From: Corynebacterium pilosum DSM 20521 = CIP 103422
GTDB taxonomy: Bacteria > Actinomycetota > Actinomycetes > Mycobacteriales > Mycobacteriaceae
Assembly: GCF_000373805.1 (NCBI RefSeq)
Contig: NZ_KB892439.1
Location: 152,398-216,397, forward strand
DNA length: 64,000 nucleotides
Direction of reading: 5' to 3'
The translations under genes were made by a program, and so were the position numbers. The notes beneath the pieces were generated by a model, which saw only the letters and a program-made list of their open reading frames with translations, was not told where the DNA came from and searched no databases. Below, one piece after another: positions 44,979-53,664 of this stretch (the first letter of the stretch is position 1; each line of letters begins with the position of its first letter).

Positions 44979-45305
44979 GAATGGTGCTCCTCTATATCAA
45001 AACATCGTATGAACGTTTAAACCCTACTCTGTTCTGCCCATTCGCGCACTTCTACGCTCCAGTTTCGGAACGGGTAGTAAGACAAAAGCACTTGACACAC
45101 CCACAGATGTGGATAGTGTTACTGTTGTTACGAAAGTTACTATCGATGCGCGTGTGAGTGCCGTGTATGTGTGTGATAAAAGCACATGGGTACATGGACT
45201 GCCTGCAGGCCTTGGTGTAACGTCGAGCGATCACCGGCCAATACCTTTCATAGGGCTGCAGGAATGCACACCGTACACACTCTCAATGGTTAGGAATACT
45301 GTTTC
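44979..45305. other. 327-base intergenic region between divergent typA and the secreted-protein gene
   Basis: No protein-coding gene is convincing here. The left 80 bases hold the upstream region of typA. Next come the promoter and repeat features described at 45092-45140. From 45141 to 45305 the sequence, TG-rich at first, would form a long 5' leader of the secreted-protein gene. AGGAA at about 45292 lies before its GTG. No known riboswitch is recognisable. Confidence 0.6.
45092..45140 (+). promoter_or_regulatory. Candidate promoter with palindromic spacer and three GTTAC direct repeats
   Basis: TTGACA (45092-45097) is a perfect -35 box. After 16 bases lies TAGTGT (45114-45119), a weak -10. 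The spacer holds the 12-base sequence CCACAGATGTGG (45101-45112), a perfect inverted repeat. GTTAC occurs at 45118, 45127 and 45136, an exact nine-base period. Such spaced direct repeats are typical of OmpR-type response regulators. The gene start is about 170 bases further on. Confidence 0.45.
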
Positions 45306-46025
45306 GTGCGAATGACCACAACCAAGCTGCGCACCGCCGTCGCGTCCGCCACCGCGGGCGTCATGGCCGTCGGCGCACTTGCCGCACCCGCTGCCACTGC
45401 TAATTCCGAGTTAAGTTCCGCCTGGAACCATTGGACTCAGAAGAGTAGCGAATTCGCTTCCACCTACATCGACGAGCTGGGGCGCCCCACGGACTACACC
45501 GTGGCGCGCATTAATGAATTTGCCAGCCAGCCATGGGTGCCTGCCGACGTCGAAAACGCGCTTCGCGCCGGAGCGGCGTTCTTCGCCGGCGGCGATGAAA
45601 TCGGTGGCCCTCCCCTGCCGGAAGACGCGCCACCGTTTACCCAGTTCTACTGGCCAACCGTGTCGTCGAACTGCATGGGCCCTGGCATGCACTCCACCGC
45701 CAGCGCTATCGCTGTGCCAGGACCTACTCCGGACGTTAAACCTCAGCCCGGCCCTGGCGAGACCACGTTCATTTTCACCGCCTTGGGCACGCCTGCAGCA
45801 GCACCCGAGCAGGGCTTGATGAACGTGTACTGGTTCAATACCACTACTTTGCAGGCGGGTGTAACGCCTTTAGATAACAACGGGATAAACAAGACAGGAC
45901 CGACCACATTGTCGGGAGTGGCCCCTACTGGTCATGGCACAGTGATCGCTGCCGTAAACGGTGCGGCAAAAACTGAAACCAATACTTGTTCATTCGCACC
46001 AACGGCGGCAGTTTTTAAGGCTTAG
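45306..46025 (+). CDS. Secreted protein, conserved in Corynebacteriales
   Basis: The 239-residue protein has a clear Sec signal peptide (MRMTTTKLRTAVASATAGVM, then Ala-rich with cleavage expected around residue 33). The mature part is Pro/Ala-rich with a central FTQFYWPTVSSNCMGPG and the two cysteines SSNC and TNTC, which may form a disulfide. It resembles secreted proteins of unknown function in Corynebacterium and Mycobacterium. The GTG start is three codons before an alternative ATG. The long regulated leader upstream suggests control by an envelope signal. Confidence 0.85.
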   Translation: MRMTTTKLRTAVASATAGVMAVGALAAPAATANSELSSAWNHWTQKSSEFASTYIDELGRPTDYTVARINEFASQPWVPADVENALRAGAAFFAGGDEIGGPPLPEDAPPFTQFYWPTVSSNCMGPGMHSTASAIAVPGPTPDVKPQPGPGETTFIFTALGTPAAAPEQGLMNVYWFNTTTLQAGVTPLDNNGINKTGPTTLSGVAPTGHGTVIAAVNGAAKTETNTCSFAPTAAVFKA

Positions 46026-46044
46026 AAAGATCGTGAGGAACACC

Positions 46045-46581
46045 ATGGGCGTTGATCTCCACCCGGTCAAGCAGGAGACCTTTGATGTCTCCTCCAAGAC
46101 CAACACGGACCCCAAAGGTTTCCTCCGCGACGTCGACACCTTTCACACCACCGAATTTGGCCTCTACATGGCACGGGGCGCTAACCACCCACGTTTCGGT
46201 TATCTGGAAAGCTGGCTGCTACCCGCGCTGGGCCTGCGCGCGAACATCTTCCACTTCCGCGAAGGTATCGATGAGCCCCAGGACTTCTACTTCGACATCG
46301 CAGACATCAATGCCGAAGGCGATGTCTGGTCCACCCGCGATCTCTATGTCGACTTAGTCTCTGTTACCGGCGAGCCCATTGACGTGCTTGATATCGACGA
46401 GCTGGCCGCAGCAACCTCTGCCGGGCTGATCACCGCTGCTGAGGCCGAGCGCGCCATCGAAAACACTCTGGCCGCTGTAGAGGGCATCACGCGTCACGAC
46501 GACAACCCCATGGAGTGGCTGCGCACCCTCGGATATGACCTGACCTGGGCTGACGAGGTTGAACTTACCCCTGTTGGCTAG
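46045..46581 (+). CDS. DUF402 family protein
   Basis: The product is 178 residues. The N terminus (VDLHPVKQETFDVSSKTNTD) and the central FYFDIADINAEGDVWSTRDLYVDLV are those of the DUF402 fold; other members include nucleoside-phosphate phosphatases and RNA-associated proteins. The acidic cluster DLYVDLVSV may bind metal. The start ATG has GAGGAA five bases upstream. It follows the secreted-protein gene after 19 bases. Confidence 0.88.
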   Translation: MGVDLHPVKQETFDVSSKTNTDPKGFLRDVDTFHTTEFGLYMARGANHPRFGYLESWLLPALGLRANIFHFREGIDEPQDFYFDIADINAEGDVWSTRDLYVDLVSVTGEPIDVLDIDELAAATSAGLITAAEAERAIENTLAAVEGITRHDDNPMEWLRTLGYDLTWADEVELTPVG

Positions 46582-46605
46582 ACCTGTCGGTTAGAATCAG
46601 TGCCC

Positions 46606-46947
46606 ATGAGCACGATTTACCATAATCCGCAGTGTTCCACGTCCCGCAATGCACTGGCCATCATGCGTGAACGCGGGGAAGAACCAGAAGTAATCAAGTA
46701 CCTCGACACTCCCCCATCCAAAGAAACACTCGCTGAACTCATCGACGCCGCAGGCTTGACCGTCCATGAGGCGATCCGCACCCGCGAGCAGCAGTACAAG
46801 GACCTCGGCCTGAGCAAGGACACGCCTGACGACGAGCTGCTCGAGGCCATGGTCACCCACCCCCGGTTAATTCAGCGGCCCATCGTCGTCACCGACAAAG
46901 GCGTGCGCATTCCCCGCCCGATGGACCTGATCAACGAGATTCTTTAG
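46606..46947 (+). CDS. ArsC/Spx-like reductase
   Basis: The 113-residue thioredoxin-fold protein has the arsenate-reductase motif YHNPQCSTSRNAL, with the active-site Cys, and RPIVVTDKGVRIPRP near the end. It is the glutaredoxin-linked arsenate reductase (ArsC/YfgD) type. Without arsenic genes nearby, a housekeeping thiol role is as likely. The 3' end overlaps the convergent oligopeptide ATPase gene by 17 bases. An in-frame GTG two codons earlier is possible. Confidence 0.88.
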   Translation: MSTIYHNPQCSTSRNALAIMRERGEEPEVIKYLDTPPSKETLAELIDAAGLTVHEAIRTREQQYKDLGLSKDTPDDELLEAMVTHPRLIQRPIVVTDKGVRIPRPMDLINEIL

Positions 46948-48673
46948 TCAGCCCGAGTTCTGCTCCCACACCAAGCTCAATATTGAGCCCAGGAACAGAA
47001 TTGATGAGGTTTCTGGTGTACTCCTCCTGAGGCGAGTCAAAGATCTCGTCGGCAGTCCCTTGCTCCACCACGGCGCCGTCTTTCATCACCACAATATCGT
47101 CGGCAGTTTGACGCACTACCGCAAGATCGTGGGTGATAAAGAGGTAAGACAGCGTGAATTCCTCCTGCAGTTGCGCTAGCAGTTGGATGATCTGGTTTTG
47201 GACGAGCACATCCAACGCGGACACCGCTTCGTCCAGCACAATCACCTCGGGCTGCAGGGCCATCGCACGCGCAATGGCGATACGCTGCCGCTGTCCGCCC
47301 GAAAGCTCATTGGGGTAACGCCGCATCGTCGACCGCGGCATCCGGACCATATCCAGAAGTTCAGCAACCCGCTGTTCCCGCTGCTTGCGGTTTCCCACCT
47401 TGTGCAGCTTCAGTGGCTCTTCGATACAGCGGAAGATCGAGTACATCGGGTCCAAGGAACCGTATGGATTCTGGAAGACCACCTGCAGTTTCCGCCGCAA
47501 ATCGAACAGTTCCCGCGCGCTTAATCCCTGAATATCCCGCCCCTCAAAAGTCACGGTGCCGCTGGTCGGTTCCAGCAAGGACAGGATCATATTCGCAACG
47601 GTGGACTTGCCGGAGCCAGACTCCCCGACCAAAGCCAGGGTGGAGCCACGTCGCAGCCCGAACGATACGTTGTCCACGGCGCGTAGGGTCTTTTTGTCTC
47701 CGCGTTGGCCCCTCACATCAAATTCCTTGACCAGGTCCCGGACTTCGATCACATTCTCGCTGGTTGCAACGTGCCCAGTCTTCAGTTCGGCTGATTCGAT
47801 CCCCTGGTCCTTCGCTGACTGAATTCGCGCCGACGCCAACGATGGCGCAGCCGTAACCAAACGCTTGGTATAGGGGTGCTGCGGGTTGCGCAGAATCTGC
47901 AGGCTTGGGCCCTTTTCGACGATGCGTCCACGGTGCATAACGACGACAAAATCCGCCCGCTCTGCAGCCAGCCCAAGGTCATGGGTAATAAATAGCACCG
48001 CCGTGCCCAGTTCTTGGGTCAGCGTTCCCAGATGGTCCAGAATGCGCTTTTGCACCGTAACATCGAGCGCCGACGTCGGCTCGTCCGCAATCAAGAGTTT
48101 GGGACGGGCAGCTAAGCCGATGGCGATGAGCGCTCTCTGCCTCATCCCGCCCGAAAACTCGTGCGGGTACTGCCGCGCTCGTCGTTCAGCATCTGTCAGT
48201 CCGGCTTCCTCTAGGAGCGTGACCACACGCTCGTGGGCCTCGGAGCCCTTCGCGATATTGTTCGCGTGAAGCGCCTCCTCCACCTGCGTGCCGATGCGCC
48301 ACACCGGGTTGAGGTTGCTCATCGGGTCTTGGGGCACCAACCCGATATGGGACCCGCGATACTTCCGCCACCCCTTGTTGTCCAAGCCAACCAGCTCAGT
48401 ACCTTCGAGTTTGATCGACCCATTGGTCACCTCCCCGGTTCCGGGCAGCAAACCAAGCATGCTCATCGCGGCTGTGGACTTGCCAGAACCTGACTCGCCC
48501 ACGATGGCGACGGACTGGCCTGGGTAGATCGTCAGATCAAAATCGCGGACGGCCTCGACCACCCCGGTTGAGGACCGAAAAGCGATTTTGAGGTCGCTCA
48601 CCTCAAGCAGGGGCTCGTCGTGGGCGACGTTGCTTGCCGACGATTTGTCGGGCTGTTTGTGCGTGTTGCTCAT
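46931..48673 (-). CDS. Oligopeptide-type ABC transporter, fused double ATPase (OppD-OppF)
   Basis: Two ATPase modules in one chain of 580 residues power an oligopeptide/nickel-type importer. Module 1 has [28 protein letters not shown] and [11 protein letters not shown]; module 2 has [29 protein letters not shown] and [12 protein letters not shown], with intact catalytic residues. Fusion of OppD and OppF is common in actinobacteria. The start overlaps the permease gene upstream by four bases, so the system is one operon (binding protein, two permeases, ATPase). Confidence 0.93.
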   Translation of the reverse strand: MSNTHKQPDKSSASNVAHDEPLLEVSDLKIAFRSSTGVVEAVRDFDLTIYPGQSVAIVGESGSGKSTAAMSMLGLLPGTGEVTNGSIKLEGTELVGLDNKGWRKYRGSHIGLVPQDPMSNLNPVWRIGTQVEEALHANNIAKGSEAHERVVTLLEEAGLTDAERRARQYPHEFSGGMRQRALIAIGLAARPKLLIADEPTSALDVTVQKRILDHLGTLTQELGTAVLFITHDLGLAAERADFVVVMHRGRIVEKGPSLQILRNPQHPYTKRLVTAAPSLASARIQSAKDQGIESAELKTGHVATSENVIEVRDLVKEFDVRGQRGDKKTLRAVDNVSFGLRRGSTLALVGESGSGKSTVANMILSLLEPTSGTVTFEGRDIQGLSARELFDLRRKLQVVFQNPYGSLDPMYSIFRCIEEPLKLHKVGNRKQREQRVAELLDMVRMPRSTMRRYPNELSGGQRQRIAIARAMALQPEVIVLDEAVSALDVLVQNQIIQLLAQLQEEFTLSYLFITHDLAVVRQTADDIVVMKDGAVVEQGTADEIFDSPQEEYTRNLINSVPGLNIELGVGAELGLTKESR

Positions 48674-49656
48674 CGTTTCCTCGCTTTCGGATCAAGTGCG
48701 TCGCGTACCACGTCGCCCATCATGATGAAGCTCAAGACCGTCAGGGCCAAGGCGATCGCTGGATAAAACAGGACCATAGGCTGCGTGCGCAAGGAGGCTT
48801 GTGCCGCGGAGATGTCCCCACCCCACGACACCACAGTGCTGGGCAGACCAATCCCTAGGAAGGACAGGGTCGCCTCCGCCACAATGAAGGTGCCCAGCGC
48901 CACGGTCGCGTAGACGATAATCGGCGCTGCCGCATTGGGAAGGATGTGACTGGTCAACACCTTAAACCTGGAAGCCCCCACCGCGCGTGCCGCGGTAACG
49001 AACTCTTCGTTTTTCACGCTCATCACCGCGCCACGGGTAATGCGAGCGATATTGGTCCAGCCGAAGATGGCTAGGGCGACAACAACGGTCCAAATGGTGC
49101 GCTGGTCTTTAAACATTTGCATGACGACGATCGCGGCAAGAACCAGAGGAACCGCAAAAAAGATATCGGTCAGGCGCGACAGCAGGGTATCCCAGATCCC
49201 TCCGAGGAACCCGGCGATGGACCCGACGATAGTACCGATAAGTGTGACGACGATCGTCGTTAAGACCCCGACTGTCACAGAGGCACGAGCGCCATAGATC
49301 ACCCGGGCGTAGATATCGCATCCTTGGCGGTCGAACCCGAATGGGTGCCCGGCAGTAGGTGCGCCCAAAGAGTTACTCAACTCGCAGTAGCGGGGATCGG
49401 TCGAAGTGAAAAGCTGGGGCACCGCGGCCATCAAGAGAGCTACGAAGATGAGGATTGCCGCAGCCCAGAACATCGGGCGACGCCGCAGGTAGCGCCACGC
49501 TTCCGACCACTGGGAGCTGGGAGCGGAGTCATCGGCCACGGCGTCGACAGCGCCAAGACCGGTCTCGTCGGTATCTGCAACGAAGTACTCTTGCCCACGC
49601 TTCAGCCGGGCATCGACGAGGTTATCTGCAGGAAGATCATCCAGTGGTTTATGCAT
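48670..49656 (-). CDS. Oligopeptide-type ABC transporter permease (OppC-like)
   Basis: The 328-residue protein has a polar N-terminal 65 residues, one membrane helix, a periplasmic loop and five further helices. GASRFKVLTSHILPNAAAPI is the EAA loop that contacts the ATPase. HPFGFDRQGCDIYARVIYGAR is typical of OppC/DppC. It overlaps its neighbours by four bases and eight bases. Substrate unknown, but likely the same peptides as the other subunits. Confidence 0.92.
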   Translation of the reverse strand: MHKPLDDLPADNLVDARLKRGQEYFVADTDETGLGAVDAVADDSAPSSQWSEAWRYLRRRPMFWAAAILIFVALLMAAVPQLFTSTDPRYCELSNSLGAPTAGHPFGFDRQGCDIYARVIYGARASVTVGVLTTIVVTLIGTIVGSIAGFLGGIWDTLLSRLTDIFFAVPLVLAAIVVMQMFKDQRTIWTVVVALAIFGWTNIARITRGAVMSVKNEEFVTAARAVGASRFKVLTSHILPNAAAPIIVYATVALGTFIVAEATLSFLGIGLPSTVVSWGGDISAAQASLRTQPMVLFYPAIALALTVLSFIMMGDVVRDALDPKARKR

Positions 49657-50575
49657 AGCGAATCCTTGGATCGAGCAGTGCGTAGAGCAAGTCCACCACC
49701 AAATTGGCGATGATATAGACGATGACCAGCACGGTGGTGATGGAGACGACGGTGGCTGGTTCGCCCTTCAAGATGGCTTGGTAGATGGCCCCACCAATGC
49801 CGTTGATCCCGAAGATTCCCTCTGTGACAATGGCGCCACCCATCAGTGCGCCCAAATCGGCGCCGAGGAACGTCACCACCGGGATTAAGGAGTTACGCAA
49901 GACGTGCCTATTCATCACTGCGGAATTCGACAGGCCCTTGGCGCGGGCAGTCCTGACGTAATCAGCGGAGAGGTTTTCGCTGACGGACTGCCGCGTCAAG
50001 CGAAGCACGTAGGCAAAAGATAATGCTCCGAGAACTACTGCAGGCATGAGCAGCGCTTCAAAGGAATCGTTTCTGCCAACGGTCACGGGGAGAAGCCCCC
50101 ATTTCACTCCCACGACGTATTGGAGGACGAAGCCGATTACAAAGGACGGGATCGCGATCACGAAGAGGGAGACCAGCAATACGGTGGAATCGAAGATCCC
50201 GCCTCGTCGTACACCCGCTACGACACCGAAAGCGATCCCGAACACCGCTTCAAAAACCAGTGCCATGATGGCTAGTTTGATGGTGACCGGAAAGGCATTG
50301 GCCATGACCTGGGAGACAGGTTGGCCGGAAAATGTCGTTCCAAAATCGAGGGTGACGATTCCTTTCAGATACAGCAGGTACTGGACGATGAAAGGCTTGT
50401 CCAGGTTGTATTCGGCTTCGATCCGTGCACGCGCCGCATCACTAATTCCGCGGTCGCCGCCTAGGGCTGCGACCGGGTCGCCGGGCATGAGGAAGACCAG
50501 CGAATACAGCAACAGCGTGGCCCCGAAAAACACGGGGATCATCTGCAGCAATCGTCGTCCGATATAGCGCAGCAT
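49649..50575 (-). CDS. Oligopeptide-type ABC transporter permease (OppB-like)
   Basis: The 308-residue protein starts MLRYIGRRLLQMIPVFFGAT, the signature beginning of OppB/DppB, and has six membrane helices. The EAA loop reads ARAKGLSNSAVMNRHVLRNSL. It forms the channel with the OppC-like subunit. The gene lies 51 bases after the binding-protein gene. Confidence 0.93.
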   Translation of the reverse strand: MLRYIGRRLLQMIPVFFGATLLLYSLVFLMPGDPVAALGGDRGISDAARARIEAEYNLDKPFIVQYLLYLKGIVTLDFGTTFSGQPVSQVMANAFPVTIKLAIMALVFEAVFGIAFGVVAGVRRGGIFDSTVLLVSLFVIAIPSFVIGFVLQYVVGVKWGLLPVTVGRNDSFEALLMPAVVLGALSFAYVLRLTRQSVSENLSADYVRTARAKGLSNSAVMNRHVLRNSLIPVVTFLGADLGALMGGAIVTEGIFGINGIGGAIYQAILKGEPATVVSITTVLVIVYIIANLVVDLLYALLDPRIRYA

Positions 50576-50626
50576 GCCTGCAACTCTCCTTAACTAATCT
50601 CGGAACATCTGGGAGTTCAGGCTGAA

Positions 50627-52222
50627 CTACTGCTTGGTGATTTCGTAGTAGGCGGGAACGGACTTCCATGAGAAGGTGACGTTGTCGACGTTCTCCGAGT
50701 ATCCGCCGTTGACATTCGCGTACCACAGTGGGATCGCGGGGAGATCTTCAAGCAGGATCTCCTGAGCGTCGTTGTAAATTGGGTTCGCGCTTTCGGCATC
50801 CGGTGCGGCAGCGGCTTCCTTCAGCAGGCGGTCGAACTCTGGGTTGGAGTAGTCGCCATCGTTGGATCCGGCGCCCGTGGCGTACAGCGGCTCGAGGAAG
50901 TTACCCAGCGATGGGTAGTCTGCCTGCCAGCCGGTGCGGAAGGAGCTGTCGATCGTGCGGTTGGTTACGTCATCGCGCAAGGACTTGAAGTCTGGGTAAG
51001 GGTCTCCCACTGCCTCGATTTCGAGGGTGTTGCGGATGGAGTTAACCACAGCATCCACCCACGCCTGGTGGCCGCCATCAGCATTGTAGGAAAGCTTGAA
51101 TTCGCCCTCGAAAGGCGCGATCTCATCGGCTTCGGCCAACAGTTCCTTCGCCTTTTCGGGATCGTAGGTCAGCACGTCTGCTCCTTCGAGGGAGTCCGAG
51201 TGCCCCGGAATGACAGGCGAGGTGAAGTCGGTCGCTGGGGTGCGGGTGCCGCCGAAGATGGTCTCGGTGATTCCTTCGCGGTCGATTGCGTGCGACAGGG
51301 CTGCGCGACGCAGCTTGCCTTCCTCACCGGAGAAGTGCGGTGCATCAACCGGGATGGTGAAGGACTGGAAAACAGCCGCAGGCTGGTTCACTGCCCGCTC
51401 CCCCAGCTCGTCTTCGTAGGTGGCGAAGGCGGAGTCAGGAATGGCGTCCGTGACATCGAGGTTGCCCGCCAGAAGATCAGAGTATGCAGCATCGGTCTGT
51501 GCGTAGAAAACGAACTGGACACCATCGTTTTGAGGTGCGCGGTCGCCGGTGTATTCCTCGTTAGGGACCACCGTGGCGTCCTGGTTGTGGTTCCATTCGG
51601 CAAGCTTGTACGGGCCGTTGCCGATCGGGTTCTCACCGTAAGCGTCGAGGTCATCGAATGCAGACTCATGCATTGGGTAGAACGCCGAGTAGCCAAGCCT
51701 GGTAGGAAAATCTGCCTCTGGCTGGTTCAGCTCGATGGTGAAAGTTTTGTCGTCGACAATCTGAAGGCCCTCCATCTCAGAAGCGCCCTCCTCGTAGCCG
51801 AGGATCGGCTCAAAGAAGTATGCGGACAGCATGGAATCTTCCACGGCCTTGTTCCACGCGCGGACAAAGTTCTCCGAGGTGACGGGGCTGCCGTCAGAAA
51901 AAGTAACGCCGTCCTTCAGTGTGACCCGGTACGTCTTGTCCCCCTCCAACTCGATCGATTCTGCGACTTCGTTGTGGATCTCACCATCGTTGTCGTAGTA
52001 GACCAAGCCTGAGTAGATCAGGTCAATGATGTTGCCGCCACCGACTTCGTTGGTGTTGGCCGGAATCAGGGGATTTTGTGGCTCACTGCCTTTAGCGAAC
52101 ACATAATTATCTCCGCCGGTTCCGCCGCCTGCCGCGGAACCTCCTTCGGAGTCTGAGCATGATGCAAGGCCAAGGGTTACAGAACCGGCGGCTAGGACCG
52201 CGAGAATCTTTTTCAGGGACAC
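50627..52222 (-). CDS. Oligopeptide-type solute-binding lipoprotein (OppA-like)
   Basis: The protein, 531 residues from the chosen GTG, has a signal peptide and the lipobox LASC with lipidation at Cys22, followed by a Gly/Ser-rich linker. It is a family-5 binding protein (TLKDGVTFSDGSPVTSENFVRAW and DTDAAYSDLLAGNLDVTDAIP-like patterns), resembling periplasmic oligopeptide-binding proteins. The longer frame upstream has no signal-peptide features; GAAAGGA lies upstream of the GTG. It is the first gene of the four-gene operon. Confidence 0.92.
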   Translation of the reverse strand: MSLKKILAVLAAGSVTLGLASCSDSEGGSAAGGGTGGDNYVFAKGSEPQNPLIPANTNEVGGGNIIDLIYSGLVYYDNDGEIHNEVAESIELEGDKTYRVTLKDGVTFSDGSPVTSENFVRAWNKAVEDSMLSAYFFEPILGYEEGASEMEGLQIVDDKTFTIELNQPEADFPTRLGYSAFYPMHESAFDDLDAYGENPIGNGPYKLAEWNHNQDATVVPNEEYTGDRAPQNDGVQFVFYAQTDAAYSDLLAGNLDVTDAIPDSAFATYEDELGERAVNQPAAVFQSFTIPVDAPHFSGEEGKLRRAALSHAIDREGITETIFGGTRTPATDFTSPVIPGHSDSLEGADVLTYDPEKAKELLAEADEIAPFEGEFKLSYNADGGHQAWVDAVVNSIRNTLEIEAVGDPYPDFKSLRDDVTNRTIDSSFRTGWQADYPSLGNFLEPLYATGAGSNDGDYSNPEFDRLLKEAAAAPDAESANPIYNDAQEILLEDLPAIPLWYANVNGGYSENVDNVTFSWKSVPAYYEITKQ

Positions 52223-52423
52223 GGCGGAAATCCTTTCGGAATCTCTATGGAAAACGTGGGTCACATCCATGAGGACAATGTGATGCAGGTAATTCCACCA
52301 TGAAAGTGTGCCGTTTCACAATTCCTTTGCCGGGCCTAAACCCGCTACGTCTCCCTCTCGCCGGGCAGTGTGTGTTTACCAGCGCGTACCCCAGTCCTAC
52401 GGCGAATAGAATCCGCCTTTGCA

Positions 52424-52906
52424 CTACCCCCGCAACACCAGATCCGCGGTAACGGGAAACTCGCGCAACCGCAGCGCCCGTTCTTGCTCCGCCCACATAT
52501 CCCAGTACTCTGCGTAGCCGGGATCACGCTCCAGCGCACGGCGTTTGCGCTGAGCATAAGGTGCAGTAATTCGGATCGCGATCACATCGCCTAAAGCCGA
52601 AGCTGCCTCATGCGATGCCTGCGTCAGCGCCCCTACCCCTTCGACGATGAGGTCAGCCCCCGGGTCGATATCCACCCACTCCGCCGGGCGATCATTTTCC
52701 CAGTCCCACCGCGTATAGCCAGGTCGCGTGGGGTGAAGCACGTCCTCGACGACCATCCGCACCCCTTCGTCCAATCCGGACCATCCCGGGTAAAAATCAT
52801 CGAGGTGGACGATCGCGATTCCGGTCTCGCGCGCAAGCTGTGTCGCAAACGTGGTTTTACCAGACCCGGACGGCCCGTCGACCAGGATTGTCACCCGTGT
52901 ACTCAT
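52424..52906 (-). CDS. P-loop kinase, uridine-kinase-like, in the TPP-riboswitch operon
   Basis: The 160-residue protein shows the Walker A motif GPSGSGKTTFATQLA and HLDDFYPGWSGLDEGVR, a substrate/magnesium motif of small-molecule kinases of the uridine-kinase/AAA-like group. Its start overlaps the ECF T-component gene by four bases, so it belongs to a thiamine-type import operon. It might phosphorylate the imported compound to trap it, for example hydroxymethylpyrimidine or thiamine, but it is short and unlike known ThiD or ThiK. The longer upstream frame overlaps the EcfT gene and is rejected. Confidence 0.8.
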   Translation of the reverse strand: MSTRVTILVDGPSGSGKTTFATQLARETGIAIVHLDDFYPGWSGLDEGVRMVVEDVLHPTRPGYTRWDWENDRPAEWVDIDPGADLIVEGVGALTQASHEAASALGDVIAIRITAPYAQRKRRALERDPGYAEYWDMWAEQERALRLREFPVTADLVLRG

Positions 52907-53664
52907 AGCGCTCCTAAAAACATGAAGTGACCAGTCAGTATAGCCACCACCACGCTGCCTATGCCGATAAGCGCGCACATTAAGACAAACGCCCACTCGC
53001 GGCCGCCAAACCGTGCCGGGCGTGCGAAGCTGCGTTTGTTATCCACGCGGCCAAAACCACGCGCCTCCATTGCGGTGGCCAGCTTCGATGCGCGCCGCAG
53101 CGACATCACCAGCAAACCGAAGACAATCGTCCACCAGTATTTAAACCGGCCCGTATCGGCTAAGCCGCGGGCGCGACGTGAGCGGCGCATCGCTTCGATG
53201 TCGTCGCGCAGCAACCCCAGCATGCGCAAGGCAGCCACAGTGCCGATGACGAAACGCGGCGGAAGCTTCAGGTTTTGTGCCAGCCCGTCGCCAAGATCTG
53301 TGGGATCCACGTCGGCGGACAGCACGATGACTGGCAAGCCAACGGCCAGCACGCGGAGAAACATGGCCCCGGCCAGCTGTAAGGAGTTATCGGTGATGTG
53401 AATCAACCAGAATTCCGCATGAGTGTCCCCGCCGGGTCGGCCATAGAGCGCCATGGGGATCGCCGCCAACGGGGCCGCCACCAAGATGGGCCACGCGCGC
53501 CGGATCAGCCGACCATAGCTAACACCCACGAATGGTGCACCGAGGAGGATGACCGCTAAGGCGACCACCGCTGACACCCAGTCCAAGGTGAGCAGCAATG
53601 GAGTGGTGAGCACCAGCATGCCGATCAGACGAGCAACAGGATTGATGCCTGCGATCAGGTTCAT
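52903..53664 (-). CDS. ECF transporter T component (EcfT, YkoC-like)
   Basis: The 253-residue protein has about six membrane helices (N-terminal and C-terminal) with a cytoplasmic helical part carrying the Ala-Arg-Gly motifs RSRRARGLAD and TAMEARGFGRV, which link EcfT to the ATPases. The first residues MNLIAGINPVARLIGM match the usual start. It overlaps the ATPase gene by four bases. With YkoE and the fused ATPase it forms the complete importer. Confidence 0.92.
   Translation of the reverse strand: MNLIAGINPVARLIGMLVLTTPLLLTLDWVSAVVALAVILLGAPFVGVSYGRLIRRAWPILVAAPLAAIPMALYGRPGGDTHAEFWLIHITDNSLQLAGAMFLRVLAVGLPVIVLSADVDPTDLGDGLAQNLKLPPRFVIGTVAALRMLGLLRDDIEAMRRSRRARGLADTGRFKYWWTIVFGLLVMSLRRASKLATAMEARGFGRVDNKRSFARPARFGGREWAFVLMCALIGIGSVVVAILTGHFMFLGAL

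Noticed and set aside
43512..45020. Long plus-strand open frame (502 codons) opposite typA
   Set aside because: typA is certain from its GTPase motifs; the antisense frame has no recognisable domain and an implausible composition.
45171..45190. GlxR-like TGTGATAAAAGCACA in the leader of the secreted-protein gene
   Set aside because: The half sites are five bases apart instead of six, and it would lie inside the transcribed leader.
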